This document shows, piece after piece, positions 47,878 to 51,947 of a DNA stretch of 51,947 nt. Every line of letters starts with the position of its first letter. Position 1 is the first letter of the stretch. Made by a program: the position numbers and the translations under genes. This DNA comes from a virus, in the IMG/VR virus record IMGVR_UViG_3300005471_000022, positions 1 to 51,947 of that record. One strand, 5' to 3'. The notes beneath the pieces are model-generated. The model did no database searches, was not told the DNA's origin, and saw only the letters and a list, made by a program, of their open reading frames with translations.

Positions 47878-48527
47878 CTATTTCAGTGCTCCTCGCAGGA
47901 GTGCATCGATGTCTTCGTTTGTGGCTAGGGTGATGGTCGGCTCGGGCTCGCCGGCGCCACGGTTCAACATGGCGTTGCGGGCGTCCTTGAACTCCGAGTT
48001 GTCGCCGTGGAATGCGACGCGGATTGCGTCGAGGAGATCGACCTGTCGGAGGGCGCGGATCTTTTCGAGCTGGCGGTGATACGCGCGAATCTTCCGCGCG
48101 CTCATCGCCATGATCTCGTCATCCGACCAGCCGAACGCATCGGCGAGCTGCGCGCAGCCCGCCGCGATCTCTACGCGCTCGGCTCTTGCGGCAAAGGGTC
48201 GGCTTTTTCTCCGAAGGTATTCATGACCGAGGCGACCAGGATGCCGACCTTGGTGAGCGACATGGATTCGAGATCGTCGCGTGAGATGGTCGGGACCACT
48301 TTCGTGAGGACGTCCGAGAGGATCTCGAACTCGGCCCCGTGGTCGCTGCCGCAGTCCTTCAGCCGCTGCTCGAGCGAGACGGCCTTCAGATAGTCTTTAT
48401 ACGAGAGGTCGAACAGCTCGACGACGGCGTGCTCTCTGCCGTCCACCTTGATCTTCCGGCGCGTGCGCGGAACAAAGGCGTCGATGTCGATGATGGTCTG
48501 CTCGGGCGGTTTTGTCTCTTCGGACAT
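47878..48527 (-). CDS. Tail assembly chaperone, frameshifted form (gpGT-like)
   Basis: The downstream frame (47878 to about 48190) has no own start near the first gene and continues from the 48171-48527 frame by a -1 slip at 48192-48198. The fused product would be about 216 residues. The downstream part is helical (CAQLADAFGWSDDEIMAMSARK split: CAQLADAFGW, MAMSARKIRAYHRQL, EKIRALRQVDLLDAI). An internal ATG also exists (48111). In lambda the G and GT proteins are chaperones for the tape measure, which follows immediately. Confidence 0.75.
48171..48527 (-). CDS. Tail assembly chaperone (gpG-like)
   Basis: A 118-residue protein with AAAAAGGAATC before its ATG. RRKIKVDGREHAVVELFDLSY, then a helical body with VSLEQRLKDCG and a C-terminal FGEKADPLPQEP. 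It is the upstream partner of the frameshifted chaperone, lying between the tail tube and tape measure genes. The slippery site is 7-8 codons before its TAG. Confidence 0.8.
   Translation of the reverse strand: MSEETKPPEQTIIDIDAFVPRTRRKIKVDGREHAVVELFDLSYKDYLKAVSLEQRLKDCGSDHGAEFEILSDVLTKVVPTISRDDLESMSLTKVGILVASVMNTFGEKADPLPQEPSA
48192..48198 (-). promoter_or_regulatory. -1 programmed frameshift slippery site CCCTTTG
   Basis: The heptamer reads C CCT TTG in the gpG frame, a canonical X-XXY-YYZ site; slippage to CCC TTT re-pairs both tRNAs. It leads into the -1 frame that stays open to 47878, joining the two chaperone frames. No other good slippery site lies in the overlap. Programmed frameshifting at this locus is conserved in long-tailed phages. 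Confidence 0.8.
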
Positions 48528-48546
48528 GATTCCTTTTTCTATGTGT

Positions 48547-48577
48547 TTTCAATCCTATGGATTGAAACCAATGGTTT
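48547..48577. repeat. Two overlapping palindromes upstream of the chaperone gene
   Basis: TTTCAATCC-TAT-GGATTGAAA (48547-48567) is a perfect 21-bp palindrome, and AAACCA-A-TGGTTT (48565-48577) is another one sharing three bases with it. They lie about 20 bp before the gpG-like ATG (48527), in a 152-bp gap between the tail tube and chaperone genes. They could be a regulatory hairpin or operator. Confidence 0.6.
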
Positions 48578-48602
48578 GAATGTAGGCGCGACCGACGGCC
48601 GC

Positions 48603-48625
48603 CGCGCTTCTTCTGGCGAAGCGCG
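48603..48625 (-). terminator. Hairpin after the tail tube gene (weak terminator candidate)
   Basis: CGCGCTTC (48603-48610) and GAAGCGCG (48618-48625) form a perfect 8-bp stem with a 7-nt loop, about 55 bp after the tail tube stop. There is no T-run. It may lower expression of the chaperones relative to the tube protein, a usual need in tail operons. Confidence 0.4.
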
Positions 48626-48679
48626 CGGCACTCGCATCCGCACGGCCACGGAACCGCCGGTCGCGCAACTGGCGAACGA

Positions 48680-49486
48680 TTAGAAGCCCGACTCGTTGGC
48701 ATCGACCACGGTCGAATCACCGAAGAACAGGAGCCGGTTTTTGTTGGTGTCGGTGTCGGGGAAGCATTTGAAGCTCACGTCGAGAATGCGCTGGTTCTCC
48801 GCCGCGTAGTCGATCGTGATGTTCGATTCGTCTGGCGCCGCAAGCGGGATCGTGACCCAGAGATCCTTATTCGTCGTCTCGACGCCGGTGTTTGGGTCGA
48901 TCGGCTTCAGCGTCATCGTTTTCGCGATGGCGAGGAGCGACTTGCCGGAAAGCGGGCGAATCTCGACGCGCTTCTTCGAGCCGGTCGTGTCGTCCTGCAG
49001 CGGGACCGCGTTCGAGAACGCGCGAGCGAACGTGAGCAAGGTGATCTCGGCGAACGGGACGTGAACCTTCGCGCTCACGCCTGTGATGATCGTGTTCGCC
49101 TCGGTCGAGCCGAGCTGGTCGGCCAGGAGGTTCAGCACATGCGGAACCACGTCGACCTTGACGCCGCCCTTTGTGAAGCCGATCTCGGTATCGACGAGCG
49201 TCAGGATGCCGACGACGTTGGCGCCAGAACCACCGGCCGCCGTGATTACCGGCGGAACGCGGTAGCCGGAACCTGGATTCGTGATTGTCACGCCAGTGAT
49301 CGCGCCGGTCGTGACAACGATCGTTCCAACAGCCTGGGTTCCGCCTGGCGCCGGCGGATCGATGATCGCCGCGGCGCCGTTCGTATAACCAGTGCCGCCG
49401 GCAGTGATCGTCGCGCCGGTGAGCGTGCCGCTATCCTTGATGTAGACCTTCGTGGGACCGCTCGTGAGATTGGCAGTCGTGCCCAT
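48680..49486 (-). CDS. Major tail tube protein with inserted repeat-like domain
   Basis: A 268-residue protein. The core (VDTEIGFTKGGVKVDVVPHV, PFAEITLLTFARAF, WVTIPLAAPDES, ILDVSFKCFPDTD) fits tail tube proteins. Residues about 22-92 are a Gly/Thr-rich insert with two copies of a GGTGY/GSGY pattern (ITAGGTGYTNGAAAII, ITNPGSGYRVPPVITAAGG). This insert could be a surface domain on the tube. It comes directly before the chaperones. Confidence 0.8.
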   Translation of the reverse strand: MGTTANLTSGPTKVYIKDSGTLTGATITAGGTGYTNGAAAIIDPPAPGGTQAVGTIVVTTGAITGVTITNPGSGYRVPPVITAAGGSGANVVGILTLVDTEIGFTKGGVKVDVVPHVLNLLADQLGSTEANTIITGVSAKVHVPFAEITLLTFARAFSNAVPLQDDTTGSKKRVEIRPLSGKSLLAIAKTMTLKPIDPNTGVETTNKDLWVTIPLAAPDESNITIDYAAENQRILDVSFKCFPDTDTNKNRLLFFGDSTVVDANESGF

Positions 49487-49550
49487 CGTGAACTCCTTTT
49501 TTGTTGTGTGTTGGGATCAGCCGCGAGCGGACGCCCGCGAAAATTGAGGA

Positions 49551-50213
49551 CTACTCTTCGGTGTAGATGCCCTGCGCGGTGAGCGTCGGCGCGTTGGTCG
49601 TAGTAGTTCCGAACGACGCCTCGATGCACTGCGCGATACCGCGGAGAACGGGCGCCTCGGACTCCTGCCGGTTCGTCCAGTCGAAGATCACCTGCGCCTG
49701 CTGCGCGGCGACCGTGCCGGTGATTGGAAAGACTGCGCCCTGCGATCCAATCATTCCGACGTTCGTGCCCGTCGTCGCGAGCGCGGTATAGAAGTTCAGA
49801 AGGTTGACTGTCGATGCCGCGGAGGCCGAATCGTGCGGAACCTTCGTGAGCGATGTCGCCGTGCCAGCCGACGTCGCAGTTGACGTCTTACGCAGCTCCA
49901 CATCGCCGTAGACTGCCGCTGTCGCGACCGTGCCGCCGATGATGAGCTGCTGGAGGCGTACGGTCTTCGTCGCCGAGCCGCAGATCGAGAAGAACGGTCC
50001 GGTTCCGGCGGCCGTCGCTGTCTTCGCTGTGGTCGCAAAGGCGTACGTTGCCTTTTGCGCGATGAAAACGCGCTGTGTGTTCGCGTTCGGAGCGCCTTGT
50101 CCCGCGGCGGCGCGCTGATCGCCGATGCGTGTGTGCGATTCGCTTTCGTACGTCTGGCCGTAGCCGACGATGGCAACCGAGAGCAGAAGCGCGAGGACTG
50201 TGAGTCTCTTCAT
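49551..50213 (-). CDS. Secreted-type protein in the virion module
   Basis: A 220-residue protein. The N-terminus is a clear signal peptide (MKRLTVLALLLSVAIVGYG, cut before QTYES). The rest is Ala/Thr-rich strands (VRLQQLIIGGTVATAAVYGDV, VIFDWTNRQESEAP, two Cys) like phage surface beta domains. It lies between tail completion and tail tube genes. A signal peptide on a protein here is unexpected; it may be a decoration protein whose N-terminus only looks like a signal, or a cargo gene. Confidence 0.65.
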   Translation of the reverse strand: MKRLTVLALLLSVAIVGYGQTYESESHTRIGDQRAAAGQGAPNANTQRVFIAQKATYAFATTAKTATAAGTGPFFSICGSATKTVRLQQLIIGGTVATAAVYGDVELRKTSTATSAGTATSLTKVPHDSASAASTVNLLNFYTALATTGTNVGMIGSQGAVFPITGTVAAQQAQVIFDWTNRQESEAPVLRGIAQCIEASFGTTTTNAPTLTAQGIYTEE

Positions 50214-50223
50214 GTGCGGCCTC

Positions 50224-50634
50224 CTATAGGTCGATTGGTCCGTAGATGCGGACGCGGAAGTCCATTGCTCGGTGATGAAGGAGCGTGTCCTCCTCGTAGA
50301 ACTCCTGCTCGCTGTCGAGGTAGATGGAGTCGAGCCGGCCGCTGTTCGGGATGGTGAGCTGTCCCTGGTGGAGAAGTGCCTTCACGCGTGCGCCGATGAT
50401 GTCGGCCTGGTCGGCCGACTTCGCGAAGACGCTCACCTGAATGCGCGTGGTCCAGAGCGGAATCTCCGGCTCGAAGATCGATGAGACCTCGAGATAGGTG
50501 ACGAGTGGAAGCGTCGGCTCCGGTGCCGTCGTCGGTCGCGCGTATGTGATCGATCCGGCGCCGTTCGGCAGTAGCGCGAGGAGCGTCGCATCGCCGGAGA
50601 GCTTCGAGTAGACGGCCTGCTTAGCGGCTTGCAC
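50224..50634 (-). CDS. Tail completion protein, DUF3168-like
   Basis: A 136-residue protein. AAKQAVYSKLSGDATLLAL, the strand TLPLVTYLEVSS, WTTRIQVSVFAKSADQADII and the C-terminal HHRAMDFRVRIYG are the DUF3168/gpU-like pattern. It caps the tail tube end that joins the head. It overlaps the gp10-like gene by 14 nt. Confidence 0.85.
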   Translation of the reverse strand: MQAAKQAVYSKLSGDATLLALLPNGAGSITYARPTTAPEPTLPLVTYLEVSSIFEPEIPLWTTRIQVSVFAKSADQADIIGARVKALLHQGQLTIPNSGRLDSIYLDSEQEFYEEDTLLHHRAMDFRVRIYGPIDL

Positions 50635-51052
50635 CGGTCGCCTCCTCCTTCATCGCTTTCTCGGCCTCGTTCGCGAGTCGGTCGAGCGCCGGTCGCCACG
50701 CTGGGCGCGGCTTGATCCTCGATGTGCCGAACTCCAACCATTCCGCGATCTCAGCGCGCCCCGATTCCTTCGATGGTCCGAGGTCGAGCGCCCATTCATC
50801 CTCGCTCAGCTTGTAGATTTGCTTCCCAGGGCTATGCATCAGGAAGCCGGTATCGTTTGCGGGCGGCTCGCCGGGGGCCGACGCGCGATGCGTCACGCTC
50901 CGGCGCCTGTAGAGGAGCCCATGTTTCGCTGCGCGAATCAGCTCGACGAAGATCCGCTCATATTTTCGGAAGAGAGCGACCAGCTTCCCGCGGATGATGT
51001 TGTCGACTTCCTTCTGAAACTCATCGCCATTCCACTGGACGTCTTCACTCAT
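50621..51052 (-). CDS. HK97 gp10-like neck protein
   Basis: A 143-residue protein. RRSVTHRASAPGEPPANDTG and AEWLEFGTSRIKPRPAWRPAL are typical of the HK97 gp10 family. It is a tail completion protein at the head-tail joint, placed in standard order between head closure and DUF3168 genes. Confidence 0.85.
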   Translation of the reverse strand: MSEDVQWNGDEFQKEVDNIIRGKLVALFRKYERIFVELIRAAKHGLLYRRRSVTHRASAPGEPPANDTGFLMHSPGKQIYKLSEDEWALDLGPSKESGRAEIAEWLEFGTSRIKPRPAWRPALDRLANEAEKAMKEEATGASR

Positions 51053-51378
51053 GGCGTTACGAGCTGCGAGAGATCGACCTCCAGGTGGTGACCGCTGTAC
51101 TGATTCGCCACGAACGTGACGAGGTAGCGGATGCCGGTCGTGATGACGAGCACGCGATCACCGACGCGGACGTCCACGCCAGCGTTGAAGAACGCGAGGT
51201 AATTCGATTGCTGCTCGCGTCCAGCCTCGCGCTGCCGGAAGCTCCCGCTTCGTGGTTGAACCGATGCGGGAATGTTTGACGCGACGGCCGGCCACGAGGT
51301 CTGTGATACCTCGCCGGAGGCGGATTTCGACGTGGTGGCCCGTTCGATGGTCACGCGGTCGCGGAGAAGCGAAATCAT
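51049..51378 (-). CDS. Head closure protein (head-tail adaptor)
   Basis: A 109-residue protein. LLRDRVTIERATTSKSASGE, SWPAVASNIPASVQPRSG and VRVGDRVLVITTGIRYLVTFV fit the SPP1 gp16/HK97 gp9-type adaptors: small beta-barrels that plug the connector. It has ATGA coupling with its neighbours. Confidence 0.85.
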   Translation of the reverse strand: MISLLRDRVTIERATTSKSASGEVSQTSWPAVASNIPASVQPRSGSFRQREAGREQQSNYLAFFNAGVDVRVGDRVLVITTGIRYLVTFVANQYSGHHLEVDLSQLVTP

Positions 51379-51947
51379 TTCTTGTAGCGGCGGAGGACCG
51401 CCTTCGCGACCGGATCAACGCCGGCGTCGAACGCGGTGTAGGAATAAGCTCCGATGCTCTCGCTTTTTAGGCCGCTCGAATCGCGCGTGGTGTAGCGCCG
51501 GATGGCCTCGCGGATCAGCTCCTCGCGGATATCCTCCGGGACCTTTATGTCGTGGCCTGATGTCCCGTCGTCGAATTGATAGTAGCCGGCGTCGAACGTC
51601 ACATATGACGTGCGATTGCCTTCAGGAAACCAGCCGATGAGGTAGTGCAGCCGGTCGTCGTCCTCCTCGACAATTGGGTTGAACCAGAATTGCGTGAGGT
51701 CGGCGATGGCGCTTGAGGGATCGAGCACGCCGAACGGATCGATGCGGACTTCCGTGATGCCGAAGATCGGCGCCTCGCGAAGCCAGAGCGTGTCGTTGCC
51801 CCAGCCGCGGACGTAGATCGAGCGCGACTTCCGTTCGAACGTGCGACCGCAATAGTCCTTTGCCCACCTGTCGACCGCGCCGACGATGCGCGTGAGCGTC
51901 GCGTCGACGGCGATGCCGAGCGTCGTCGCGACCTCGGTGTCCTTGAT
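51375..51947 (-). CDS. Head-tail connector (gp6-like), N-terminus at window edge
   Basis: The minus frame is open from the right edge to the stop at 51375, giving 190 residues. The first visible residues are IKDTEVATTLGI, AVDATLTRIVGAVDRWAKDY, CGRTFE, then a beta part (WLREAPIFGITEVRID, DAGYYQF) and a helical end (PEDIREELIREAIRRY, AVLRRYKK). This is the gp6/DUF3199-like connector pattern. Only a few N-terminal residues should be missing. It binds the portal. Confidence 0.85.
   Translation of the reverse strand: MKDTEVATTLGIAVDATLTRIVGAVDRWAKDYCGRTFERKSRSIYVRGWGNDTLWLREAPIFGITEVRIDPFGVLDPSSAIADLTQFWFNPIVEEDDDRLHYLIGWFPEGNRTSYVTFDAGYYQFDDGTSGHDIKVPEDIREELIREAIRRYTTRDSSGLKSESIGAYSYTAFDAGVDPVAKAVLRRYKK

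Noticed and set aside
1-51947. CRISPR arrays, insertion sequences or transposases
   Set aside because: No regularly spaced repeats and no transposase-like proteins were seen on either strand.

Overview
The window is most of the genome of one temperate, tailed, siphovirus-like phage, GC-rich by eye, seen as a circularly permuted map. No bacterial housekeeping genes are visible. The host is probably Gram-negative: the phage encodes two likely lipoproteins, several Sec-type secreted proteins and a spanin-like membrane/coiled-coil protein. I cannot name the host; one secreted protein (26869-27411) resembles a family I associate with Acidobacteriota-like genomes, which is weak evidence.

Layout. 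(1) 1-8354, minus strand: DNA packaging and accessory genes, read leftward from an excisionase-like HTH gene through an SPFH protein, an HNH protein, a ParB-methyltransferase fusion, small and large terminase, and a portal gene cut by the left edge. (2) 8525-11277, plus strand: a short operon of small early proteins. (3) 11252-12677, minus strand: a lysogeny cassette (XRE repressor, membrane protein, lipoprotein, small ORF). (4) 12678-12741: divergent operator/promoter. (5) 12742-31396, plus strand: an 18.6-kb early operon of more than 30 genes, nearly all joined by ATGA, GTGA or TGATG overlaps. It encodes a Cro-like protein, a CII/CP76-like regulator, a Gp3-like directionality-factor relative, a RecB/Cas4-type nuclease, a DnaQ-like exonuclease, DUF2303, a DNA methyltransferase, DUF1376 with a DnaC-like loader, a secreted protein, a DUF1064 nuclease, a HerA-like ATPase and a tyrosine integrase. 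(6) About 31481-31530: the 3' half of tRNA-Asp, read as attP. (7) 31708-32268, plus strand: a secreted cargo gene. (8) 32273-51947, minus strand: late genes. Read from the right edge these are head-tail connector, head closure, neck protein, tail completion, a secreted virion-module protein, tail tube, tail assembly chaperones with a -1 frameshift, tape measure, gpM/gpL/gpK-like tip proteins, a 1950-residue gpJ-like protein, then lysis and secreted/lipoprotein genes.

The two edges fit together. The left edge cuts the portal and the right edge cuts the head-tail connector, so the unseen part should hold the rest of the portal, the prohead protease and the major capsid protein. With an att site flanked by phage genes on both sides, this points to an excised or circularly permuted genome rather than an integrated prophage.

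The most interesting points are: a canonical CCCTTTG slippery site in the tail chaperone genes; an in-frame amber codon in a translationally coupled small gene; a ParB-methyltransferase fusion that seems to start at CTG; an SPFH membrane protein in the packaging operon; a DUF1064 nuclease coupled to a HerA-type ATPase; and a late cluster of secreted proteins (propeller-like with PKD domain, alpha/beta hydrolase, lipoprotein).
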